Positions 1 through 6,055 of a DNA stretch of 7,921 bases are shown piece by piece. The stretch's first letter is position 1; the number at the start of each line of letters is the position of its first letter. Location of the stretch: positions 1-7,921 of the forward strand of contig JAURXC010000358.1 in NCBI GenBank assembly GCA_030654645.1, read 5' to 3'. The notes under the pieces were generated by a model. That model saw nothing but the letters and a program-made list of their open reading frames with translations. It searched no databases and was not told where the DNA came from. Made by a program: the position numbers and the translations under genes. Source of the DNA: Deltaproteobacteria bacterium. GTDB lineage: Bacteria > Desulfobacterota > Desulfuromonadia > Geobacterales > Pseudopelobacteraceae.

Positions 1-939
1 GTGATTGCCGGTGCGGTACCAGCCCACATAGCCGGGACCCCAGTATACATCACCGCGGGCAGGGGGCACCCAGCACCAGCCGAAGCCGCTGACAACCGTC
101 CAGCGTCCGTAATGGTAGGGAATCCAGCCCCAGTTTTCGGAGGAAATCCAGACATCGACGCTGCCTTTCCAGATCCAGCGTCCGCTGCGATAGGGCGCCC
201 AGTCCTTGGAGACGATCACGGTCGGGCGCCAGACCATGCCGTATTCGGGGACGCGCACCCAGCTGCCGTTGGAGTCCAACTCACCGGAATAGTCGCGCAG
301 CTCTTCGGGAAGAGGCGATTCTGCCCTGGCTGCCCGCGACTGCTCCCGGTCCCGCTCCATGTTCCACTCTTCCCAGCTGTCGGGGGGATTGAGCGAGAGC
401 AGCTCGTTATGTCCCTCTTCCAGCGCGATGTGCTCCCCGGCGCGGACCCTGGTGCGGCTGCCGTTGCCTTCCACATAGGCCGACCCCTTGAATATAGAAA
501 CATCCTCCTGGTTGTCGGGCAGGACATCAATACGCAACCTGGTGCGCGCGGCCGGCAGGACGGTGGTGTCGTCGGCGTCGATCTGGAGTGAGTTGGCGGT
601 GGCGGCCTTGTCCGTCCTGACATAGGCCCTGCCGCCGGCCAGGTGCAGGTGGGTGAATTGGTCCTCGTTGGCCAGCAGGTCCAGTTGGGAACCTTCATCC
701 AGCCGGACCAGGCTGCCGTCTGTCAGTTGGATCTCGACCCGGGCATTTTCGGGGCACCAGAGCGCATCTCCCTCGTCAAGCGGAGTGTTGACGGCTGCCG
801 GCAGCCATTCTTCGGAGTCGGGCGTGCGGAACATCACATCCCCATCCACCATTCTGATCCTGGTCGGCCCGATGACCGCGGCCGGTGACAATGTCGGGAT
901 AATCAGCAGCAACAGGCATATCCATATTATACGCTTCAC
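1..939 (-). CDS. Secreted FecR-domain / DUF6600 protein, C-terminus cut by window edge
   Basis: This is a 313-codon open frame read from GTG at 939 to the left edge, so the C-terminus is missing. Residues 1-20 (MKRIIWICLLLLIPTLSPAA) are a typical Sec signal peptide with no lipobox, so export to the periplasm or cell surface is expected. Residues about 24-170 resemble a FecR domain, with the typical pattern around DGSLVRLDEGS (74-84) and a repeat-like beta pattern. Residues 214-313 match the DUF6600 type of repeat: DYSGELDSNGSWVRVPEYG, then VWRP, WAPYRSGRW, WGWIPYHYGRW, FGWCWVPP and VYWGPGYVGWY, very rich in Trp, Tyr and Gly. The family has no established biochemical role; envelope or surface function is an inference. 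The start is fixed by a strong Shine-Dalgarno. The first ATG-initiated frames over this region are in other frames and are not the gene. The next gene upstream, nudC, ends 146 bases away on the same strand. Confidence 0.9.
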   Translation of the reverse strand, partial: MKRIIWICLLLLIIPTLSPAAVIGPTRIRMVDGDVMFRTPDSEEWLPAAVNTPLDEGDALWCPENARVEIQLTDGSLVRLDEGSQLDLLANEDQFTHLHLAGGRAYVRTDKAATANSLQIDADDTTVLPAARTRLRIDVLPDNQEDVSIFKGSAYVEGNGSRTRVRAGEHIALEEGHNELLSLNPPDSWEEWNMERDREQSRAARAESPLPEELRDYSGELDSNGSWVRVPEYGMVWRPTVIVSKDWAPYRSGRWIWKGSVDVWISSENWGWIPYHYGRWTVVSGFGWCWVPPARGDVYWGPGYVGWYRTGNH

Positions 940-945
940 TTTCAG

Positions 946-952
946 CCTCCTT
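946..952 (-). promoter_or_regulatory. Strong Shine-Dalgarno for the FecR/DUF6600 gene
   Basis: The minus strand reads AAGGAGG followed by six bases (CTGAAA) and then GTG at 939. This near-perfect match to the 16S anti-SD decides the GTG start for the signal-peptide-bearing frame. I found no convincing promoter in the 146 bases between this gene and nudC. Confidence 0.85.
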
Positions 953-1085
953 CGGCAACTTGCGATGCATGCTTCATGGTAACTTGTACACCGCAAGGAG
1001 CGTGCCGTTGCCTCTCATGCCGGAATCAGGGGCCTGCCGGGTTGTTCCGGACAGTGGGCATGCCTCATTTAGGGTGCGGCCCGGT

Positions 1086-2033
1086 TTATTTGAAGTTGTC
1101 GATGATCCAGCGGGCGATGCTCCTCAGCGGGGGCAGGGCGGGCAGGTCGTCGATCCTGAACCAGCGCGCGTCTTCCAGTTCGGAGGTCTCAACCGCGATT
1201 TCCCCCCCGGCATAGTCGGCGACAAAACCGGCCATCAACTGGGACGGAAAGGGCCAGTTCTGGCTCCCCACATAACGGACATTGCAGATCTCGATGCCGG
1301 TCTCCTCGCGCACTTCACGAATGGCGCACTCCTCCAGCGATTCGCCGAAGTCGAGGAAGCCGGCCACCAGGCTGTATCGGCCCGGTACCCACTCCGCCTT
1401 GCGGGTCAGCAGGAGTCTGTCGCCATGCTTGACCAGGATGATCGCGCAGGGGTGGATGTGGGGGAAATGAACGTTTCGGCATGATCCGCAACGCTTGCCC
1501 CAGCTGCCGCTGAGACGCTCCGTCTGTGCGCCGCAGCGTGGGCAGTGCCGGCTCTGCAGTTCCCAGTGCAGAATCTGCCGGGCAAGTCCCGCCAGGGTCA
1601 GACTCCGGATGTCCAGGCGCTCGGCGTTGGAGTTGAACGGTTCCGAGAAGAACGGCGGCTGCAACTGCAGGCTGGAGCTGACGGATATCGCAAACAGCGC
1701 TTTGCCCTGCCAGGCGCCGATCAGGAGCGGAGGCTGATGGTGGACCAGCCACTCCGGAAGCGGTCCGGTCGGTAGAACGGCGCCCGAGTTGCTTTCGACG
1801 ATCACGACGTTGTTGCCCTGGATGATGGCCCAGATGCTGTCATCCGCCGGTTGGCGGTCGTCGCTCTTGAGAAATTCGAAACCGCTTGAAATGCAGGCAT
1901 GGTTGAAGGGCAGGTTTATCGCATCCGGGTAGGGCGACCTGCTTTTCTGCCGGTTTCGGTCCTCGGCGATCTGTTGCCTGACAGCGCCCTGTACGGCCAG
2001 CCCCTTGCATTTTGGCCATAGATCCTTTGTCAT
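1086..2033 (-). CDS. nudC: NAD+/NADH diphosphatase (NudC-type Nudix hydrolase)
   Basis: A 315-residue cytosolic Nudix hydrolase expected to split NADH or NAD+ into NMN(H) and AMP. In E. coli NudC also removes NAD caps from RNA 5' ends. In order the sequence shows an N-terminal NudC-like region (about 1-145), a four-cysteine zinc ribbon (C164, C167, C182, C185, in HCPRCG and RCGSC), and a Nudix domain with a complete box at 225-247 (GFLDFGE, seven residues, then REVREETGI). The family signature that selects NADH follows at 257-263 as SQNWPFP; the usual form is SQPWPFP, so one proline is Asn. The ribbon is followed by HFPHIHP where YPR-x-xP is usual. The frame stays open to an ATG at 2096, but I chose Met at 2033 because ACGGAG lies six bases before it and homologous sequence begins after it. 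It is divergent from mltG. Identity is well supported. Confidence 0.93.
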   Translation of the reverse strand: MTKDLWPKCKGLAVQGAVRQQIAEDRNRQKSRSPYPDAINLPFNHACISSGFEFLKSDDRQPADDSIWAIIQGNNVVIVESNSGAVLPTGPLPEWLVHHQPPLLIGAWQGKALFAISVSSSLQLQPPFFSEPFNSNAERLDIRSLTLAGLARQILHWELQSRHCPRCGAQTERLSGSWGKRCGSCRNVHFPHIHPCAIILVKHGDRLLLTRKAEWVPGRYSLVAGFLDFGESLEECAIREVREETGIEICNVRYVGSQNWPFPSQLMAGFVADYAGGEIAVETSELEDARWFRIDDLPALPPLRSIARWIIDNFK

Positions 2034-2039
2034 CTTTAA

Positions 2040-2045
2040 CTCCGT
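2040..2045 (-). promoter_or_regulatory. Ribosome binding site deciding the nudC start
   Basis: The minus strand carries ACGGAG, a six-base spacer (TTAAAG) and ATG at 2033. The upstream in-frame ATG at 2096 has no comparable site, and the 21 extra residues it would add look non-conserved. Confidence 0.65.
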
Positions 2046-2110
2046 AGGTTTTGATCGTTTTTCAACTGCTGCAATCGTATCGTTTCGTCCGGTCAATGTA
2101 CAGCCCGGAC

Positions 2111-2139
2111 TTGACTAGCAGCCGATTATTCAACATAAT
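2111..2139 (+). promoter_or_regulatory. Sigma-70 promoter of mltG, possibly leaderless
   Basis: TTGACT at 2111-2116 and CATAAT at 2134-2139 match the -35 and -10 consensus at 5 of 6 bases each, with an ideal 17-bp spacer. Counting seven bases from the end of the -10 puts transcription start at A2146, the first base of the mltG ATG. No Shine-Dalgarno precedes that ATG, which fits a leaderless transcript. Confidence 0.65.
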
Positions 2140-2145
2140 GCGCCC

Positions 2146-3150
2146 ATGTTTCCTGCCCATCCTTTCCCCAAATCCCTGTTCGTGACTGCGATACGAATCT
2201 GTCTGGCACTGCTGTTGCTGTGGTACCTGGTCTGCCTTTTTTCCCCGCCCGGAAACGGGTCGGTGGTACGCGATGTTTCGTTTCCGCCCGGCAGCGGCAT
2301 CCGCCGACTGGCTGAAGAACTCAAATCGGGCGGGGTTATCCGCAGCTCGTGGCACTTTGTTCTTTTGACCCGCCTGCGGGGTCAGGCGCATCGGCTCAAA
2401 GCCGGTGAATACCGTTTCAATGACGGCATGACTCCCAGACAAATTCTGGAAAAACTGGCGTCCGGCGATGTCGATTACCGCAAATTTGCCCTGCCGGAAG
2501 GTTATTCGATTTATCAGGCGGCGGAACTGCTGGAGCAGAAGGGGTATTTCAAGAGAGATGAATTCCTTGCCGAATGCCGTAATAGGGCGCTGTTGTCACG
2601 TCTTGGGGCAGGTCAGCAGAGCGTGGAAGGGTATCTGTATCCGGCCACCTATAACCTGTCGCGTGGTGGAAGCGCGGCACAGTTGATAGCCATGATGATT
2701 GACCAATTTGAAAAGAAGTATGCCGCGTTGTCGGGAGATGGCGGGGCAGATGCCGGCATGTCGCGTCATGAGGTCGTCACGTTGGCGTCGATGATCGAGA
2801 AGGAGGCGGTTTCGGAGGAGGAAAAGCCGTTGATTTCATCGGTGTTCCACAACCGTTTGCGTATCGGCATGCCGTTGCAGAGCGACCCGACCGCGGTCTA
2901 CGGTGTCCGGGCTTTTCAGGGCAAGGTGACAAAGGCCGACATCCAGCGTCCTACACCCTATAATACCTATCTTAACCGGGGCTTGCCGCCCGGGCCAATC
3001 GGCAATCCCGGCAGCGGCGCAATCCAAGCGGCGCTGAAGCCGTCACGCACCGATTACTTCTACTTTGTTGCCCGTCAAGACGGCACCCACCAGTTTTCCC
3101 GCACGCTGGAGGAGCACAACCGGGCCGTGGACCGCTATCTCGGACGATAA
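2146..3150 (+). CDS. mltG: Endolytic murein transglycosylase MltG (YceG family)
   Basis: A 334-residue inner-membrane lytic transglycosylase that cuts nascent glycan strands inside the chain and is thought to end peptidoglycan polymerisation. The length is normal for the family. Residues about 11-33 form one membrane anchor with the rest periplasmic. A LysM-like region follows (about 42-105, including RLKAGEYRF and MTPRQILEKLASGDV). The catalytic YceG domain begins near PEGYSIYQAAELL and contains EGYLYPATYNL (161-171). The catalytic glutamate is E218 in ASMIEKEA. Further family signatures are VFHNRLRIGMPLQSDPT (233-249) and PYNTYLNRGLPPGPIGNPG (271-289). No Shine-Dalgarno precedes ATG 2146; the only nearby in-frame alternative, GTG at 2182 (codon 13), also lacks one and would cut into the membrane anchor. 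It is divergent from nudC and convergent with the HDOD gene, so it is probably monocistronic. Confidence 0.96.
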   Translation: MFPAHPFPKSLFVTAIRICLALLLLWYLVCLFSPPGNGSVVRDVSFPPGSGIRRLAEELKSGGVIRSSWHFVLLTRLRGQAHRLKAGEYRFNDGMTPRQILEKLASGDVDYRKFALPEGYSIYQAAELLEQKGYFKRDEFLAECRNRALLSRLGAGQQSVEGYLYPATYNLSRGGSAAQLIAMMIDQFEKKYAALSGDGGADAGMSRHEVVTLASMIEKEAVSEEEKPLISSVFHNRLRIGMPLQSDPTAVYGVRAFQGKVTKADIQRPTPYNTYLNRGLPPGPIGNPGSGAIQAALKPSRTDYFYFVARQDGTHQFSRTLEEHNRAVDRYLGR

Positions 3151-3159
3151 TCATAACAG

Positions 3160-3179
3160 GATGCGGACACGTCCGCATC
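3160..3179. terminator. Perfect 9-bp inverted repeat between convergent mltG and HDOD genes
   Basis: GATGCGGAC at 3160-3168 and GTCCGCATC at 3171-3179 are perfect complements around a two-base centre. It begins 9 bases after the mltG stop and overlaps the HDOD stop codon (3178-3180). The position suggests a shared bidirectional terminator. Neither strand has a clear run of T after the stem, so intrinsic termination may be weak and another role is possible. Confidence 0.45.
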
Positions 3180-4026
3180 AGCTCCCCATTTCAAGCCCAC
3201 CGGCATCTTCCACAACTATTTCCAGTTCCGCCAGCGCAATTTCCTTGATGCCGAGAACATGGACTTCCGGCAGCAATGCCAGCGAAAGTTCGGGGTCAGG
3301 GTTAATGTCCTTGCCGGCTTTCCGGCAGGCGGCATTCGACAGTCGCACCGTTACCAGCAGGATGTTGCCGCTGTCGTAATCCGGTGTGTGGTGATAGATC
3401 GAAATCGCGGCATAGGATTCCGGCAGGTTCCAGGAACGCATCAGGTTGTAGCCGACCTCTTCGTGCATCGTGCCCAGGATTTCGTTCACCAACGGTTCCG
3501 TCAGGTTTACCTTGCACTCTCCGGAGCGGCAGATGTCATCCATGATCTTGAGCAGCGCCAGTTTGCCGATGTCGTGCAGCAGGCCGCCCATGAACGCCTC
3601 CGAAGCGATTTCCGGATAACCGGCCTTGCGGGCAACCCATTTCGCTCCAACGGCGCAGGAAAGCGCATGCCCCCAAAGAGCCAGCATGTGCTGGTTCAGT
3701 ATCTCATTCGACGAGCGGTAAGTCTCAAACTGGGACGCCATCATGGCCATGTTTGCAATTTCCTGCGCGCCGAGCCTGACTATGGCATCCTTGATGACCG
3801 CCACCTTGGATAGTCCGGCATAGTAGGATGAATTGGCAACCTTCAGTATATTGCCGGCCAGGGATTGGTCTTCGCTGATAAGTTCGAGTACGCTTTCAAT
3901 CGTGAAGTCACGTCTTGAGAGCGCCTGCTGCAGTCTCACCGCAACCGAGCTGAAAACCGGCAGGTTGGTGAGGTCTCCCTTCAGGTGCTCCTGAATCAGG
4001 GTGATTATCGGTTTGTCCGTTGTCAT
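3178..4026 (-). CDS. HDOD-domain signalling protein, coupled to the GspE/PilB-type ATPase
   Basis: A 282-residue single-domain HDOD protein, presumably cytosolic. Residues about 18-215 contain the HDOD signature: NLPVFSSVAVRLQQALS, then GNILKVANSSYYAG (58-71) and AIVRLGAQEI (81-90). Unlike many HDOD proteins it keeps a full set of HD-type histidines: H120, H151-D152 in GGLLHDIGK, H188 and H212-H213 in YHHTP. A later position that is often Asp in true HD hydrolases appears to be N231. There is no GYP motif and no receiver domain. HDOD proteins usually act as regulators or scaffolds in signalling; hydrolase activity is not established for them. Its ATG shares one base with the stop codon of the upstream ATPase gene and has GGAG seven bases before it, so translation is probably coupled. 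It most likely works with that ATPase or with the EAL-HDOD protein (inference). Confidence 0.9.
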   Translation of the reverse strand: MTTDKPIITLIQEHLKGDLTNLPVFSSVAVRLQQALSRRDFTIESVLELISEDQSLAGNILKVANSSYYAGLSKVAVIKDAIVRLGAQEIANMAMMASQFETYRSSNEILNQHMLALWGHALSCAVGAKWVARKAGYPEIASEAFMGGLLHDIGKLALLKIMDDICRSGECKVNLTEPLVNEILGTMHEEVGYNLMRSWNLPESYAAISIYHHTPDYDSGNILLVTVRLSNAACRKAGKDINPDPELSLALLPEVHVLGIKEIALAELEIVVEDAGGLEMGS

Positions 4027-4037
4027 TATGCTGCTCC
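4024..4037 (-). promoter_or_regulatory. Stop/start overlap and ribosome binding site joining ATPase and HDOD genes
   Basis: The minus strand reads GGAG (4037-4034), seven bases, then ATG (4026-4024). The TAA stop of the ATPase (4028-4026) shares base 4026 with this ATG. Such TAATG junctions are typical of translational coupling and of fixed product ratios. Confidence 0.75.
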
Positions 4038-5963
4038 GAGGATTCTGCGTAATTCGCTGATTGGTCTGGGTTTGCCGCGTTTAGGCAGGTCGGTGATGAT
4101 TTCCTGCACTGAAACCAGGCCTTGCGCCGCCTTGACCAGTCCGTCTTCAAAGAGCGACACCAGGCCGGCCGATTCGATGCTCAATCTGCGGATCTCCAAC
4201 GAGTTCTTGTTTTCCAGAATAGCGTTTCTCAAGACCTCGTTCATCATCAGCAGTTCGAAAACTCCTATTCGCCCCTTGTAGCCGCTGTGTCCGCAAACCT
4301 TGCAACCTCGCCCCCGCATGAAGGTGGCCCCGGCAATATCATTTGAGGTGACATACAGTCTGCTCAGGTCCAGTGGCGTCGGCTGGTACGGTTCGGCGCA
4401 GGAGGTGCAGACCCTGCGCAACAGGCGTTGGGCAACCACACAAGTTATCGTGGAAGCGATCAGGAACGACTCGATCTGCATCGTCAAAAGCCGTGTCAAT
4501 GCGCCGATACTATCCTCGGTGTGGAAGGTGGTCAGTACCTTGTGGCCGGTAAGGGCCGCTTCGAATGCAATCTCCGCCGAGAACTTGTCGCGGACTTCGC
4601 CCAGCACGATCACATCCGGGTCCTGACGTACGATATGGCGTAGCGTCTCCTCGAACGTGACTCCGATCTTGGGGTTGATTGAACATTGGCAGATGCCGTC
4701 GATAACGATTTCAACCGGGTCTTCGGCGGTGATGATGCTGGTGTGAATATCGTTTATGTAATCCACGCAGCTGTAGAGCGTATTCGTTTTGCCGCTTCCG
4801 GTGGGGCCGGTGATGATCATTACGCCGGTGGGGGTGTCAACCGCGTTGTAGATGAAGCTCTCCAGCATGCGCGGCGCCATGCCGATTTCCTTCAGGTTCA
4901 GCAGCGAAGTCTTGCTGCTCAACAGACGGATAACGATATTTTCACCATAAATGGTGATGAAGAAGGAAACCCGCAAATCAACGTTCACCCCATGCTTGCG
5001 GCTGGCATAGAGGACTCGCGCATCCTGGTGCCGGCGTTTTTCGGCGATGTCGGCCTGTCCCATGATCTTGATGCGGGAAGAGAGCTGCGGGGCCAGGGCT
5101 TTCAGGAAATCCTTGTGGTGCTGCATCACGCCGTCACGTCTGAAACGGATCCGCAAGCGGTCATTCATCGGTTCCATATGGATGTCGCTGGCGTTTTCCT
5201 GGATGGCATCATCCAGCAGGGTGTTGATGATGCCGATGATGGTGTTTTCATCGGATACGGCCATGGCCGGTTCGAGGCTCTGCTGACGGGCGGCCAGTGC
5301 CTCCTTGATTGAAGATCTGGATATGATCGCCGGAGAGAAGTTGTTCCCAAAAAAGCGTTCGGCGGCCAGAAAGGCGTTCCTGTCAAGCGGGTCGGCAAAG
5401 GCGACAGTGACGATGTTGTTTTCCCTGCTGATCGGCAGGATGTTGTACTCTTCGCAGATCGTTGCCGGCATCACGTTGAACAGGGTTTTGTCCAGCTTGC
5501 TGAAGTTTGTCGAAATTACCGGGTATCCTACCTGGTATGAAAGTGTTTCCAGTAGTCGTCGCTCTTCGATGAAACCGCTTTCGATCAGGATTTCACCAAG
5601 ACGCTTCTTTCCGTCAATTTCTTTCTGGATTCCGAGCGCCTGGCGCAGATCGGATTCTTTCAGGTATCCCAGTTCCACCAGCAGGTCGCCCAGGCGGATG
5701 TTCAGCGAACTGGAGCAGAGGGACTGCTTGACCTTGTCGGCGGAGGTATAGCCCAGCTCGATCAGAGTCTGCAACAGGGTCTGGGGGGTCGCCATCTTCT
5801 TATTGACCCTAATTGCGTACGAAAGCTGTTCCTGGGTGATCTCAGCTTTTTCCAACAGGAGTGAAGCGAGTACGCCAGCGCCGCTCGGGATGCCAACGGC
5901 AGCGGTCGCGGGTTTGGTGGACTGTGGTTGATTTGAAGGGGGCAGGTTTTGCATGATGTGCAT
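4026..5963 (-). CDS. GspE/PilB-family ATPase with duplicated MshEN N-terminus
   Basis: A 645-residue assembly ATPase of type IV pilus or type II secretion type, expected as a hexamer at the inner membrane. Residues 90-113 (RLGDLL...QALGIQ) and 121-144 (RLGEIL...ETLSYQ) match the 24-residue MshEN c-di-GMP motif at every key position (RLG, L6, L17, L21, Q24). Residues 31-54 and 62-85 look like a second, decayed pair. The core has Walker A GPTGSGKT (386-393), the Asp box AEDPVE (413-418), Walker B VIVLGEVRD (451-459), a His box around GHKVLTTFHTED (473-484), and a zinc tetracysteine (C519, C522, C554, C557), so it looks active. The C-terminal PILRSELRR-like tail is basic. No Shine-Dalgarno precedes Met1 (5963) or Met4 (5954); a predicted -10 overlaps Met1, so Met4 may be the true start. 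No pilin, platform or secretin gene is adjacent, so PilB, GspE and MshE are not separated. Confidence 0.93.
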   Translation of the reverse strand: MHIMQNLPPSNQPQSTKPATAAVGIPSGAGVLASLLLEKAEITQEQLSYAIRVNKKMATPQTLLQTLIELGYTSADKVKQSLCSSSLNIRLGDLLVELGYLKESDLRQALGIQKEIDGKKRLGEILIESGFIEERRLLETLSYQVGYPVISTNFSKLDKTLFNVMPATICEEYNILPISRENNIVTVAFADPLDRNAFLAAERFFGNNFSPAIISRSSIKEALAARQQSLEPAMAVSDENTIIGIINTLLDDAIQENASDIHMEPMNDRLRIRFRRDGVMQHHKDFLKALAPQLSSRIKIMGQADIAEKRRHQDARVLYASRKHGVNVDLRVSFFITIYGENIVIRLLSSKTSLLNLKEIGMAPRMLESFIYNAVDTPTGVMIITGPTGSGKTNTLYSCVDYINDIHTSIITAEDPVEIVIDGICQCSINPKIGVTFEETLRHIVRQDPDVIVLGEVRDKFSAEIAFEAALTGHKVLTTFHTEDSIGALTRLLTMQIESFLIASTITCVVAQRLLRRVCTSCAEPYQPTPLDLSRLYVTSNDIAGATFMRGRGCKVCGHSGYKGRIGVFELLMMNEVLRNAILENKNSLEIRRLSIESAGLVSLFEDGLVKAAQGLVSVQEIITDLPKRGKPRPISELRRILGAA

Positions 5964-6008
5964 TTATAGGTTTAAGATACTTAAAATGCAATTATTTTTA
6001 TTTTCTTA
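5963..6008 (-). promoter_or_regulatory. Candidate promoter of the ATPase gene with A-rich UP-like element and overlapping inverted repeat
   Basis: On the minus strand TATAAA (5968-5963) lies 17 bp from a weak -35, TTGCAT (5991-5986). An A-rich tract (about 6008-5992) sits just upstream like an UP element, which could offset the poor -35. Transcription would start near 5957-5956, so the ATG at 5954 would have only a two- to three-base leader. Inverted repeat arms TGCATTT (5959-5965) and AAATGCA (5984-5990) cover both promoter boxes, and TTTAAG/CTTAAA (5971-5976, 5980-5985) lies within; either could be an operator. Confidence 0.4.
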
Positions 6009-6021
6009 CCGCTATCCGAAT

Positions 6022-6039
6022 CTAACGGATTACCGTTAG
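6022..6039. repeat. Perfect 7-bp stem, 4-base loop inverted repeat between EAL-HDOD and ATPase genes
   Basis: CTAACGG (6022-6028) and CCGTTAG (6033-6039) are exact complements around ATTA. On the minus strand it begins 16 bases after the EAL-HDOD stop. There is no T run after it in that direction, so it is a poor intrinsic terminator. It might be an attenuating hairpin, an RNA-stabilising end or a protein site upstream of the ATPase promoter. Confidence 0.45.
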
Positions 6040-6055
6040 TTATGGCAAACTGCGA

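Noticed and set aside
1..591. 196-residue plus-strand open frame at the left edge
   Set aside because: It is antisense to the FecR/DUF6600 frame, has low-complexity Ala/Pro/Gly composition and no recognisable domain; the minus frame has a signal peptide, a strong ribosome site and family motifs.
959..997. CTTGCG/CGCAAG inverted repeat upstream of the FecR gene
   Set aside because: Six-base arms with a 27-base gap are expected by chance and do not coincide with a promoter.
2034..2096. 21-codon N-terminal extension of nudC
   Set aside because: No Shine-Dalgarno before ATG 2096, whereas ATG 2033 has ACGGAG at six bases and starts where the family usually begins.
3259..3813. 184-residue plus-strand open frame
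   Set aside because: Antisense to the HDOD gene, whose frame carries clear family motifs.
4686..5312. 208-residue plus-strand open frame
   Set aside because: It lies wholly inside the ATPase gene on the opposite strand, mirrors its codon pattern and shows no domain.
5305..5751. 148-residue plus-strand open frame
   Set aside because: Antisense shadow of the ATPase N-terminal region; Ser/Arg-rich with no motif.
4026..5963. Naming the ATPase pilB, gspE or mshE
   Set aside because: The shared ATPase core does not separate these, and no pilin, platform or secretin gene is in the window to decide.
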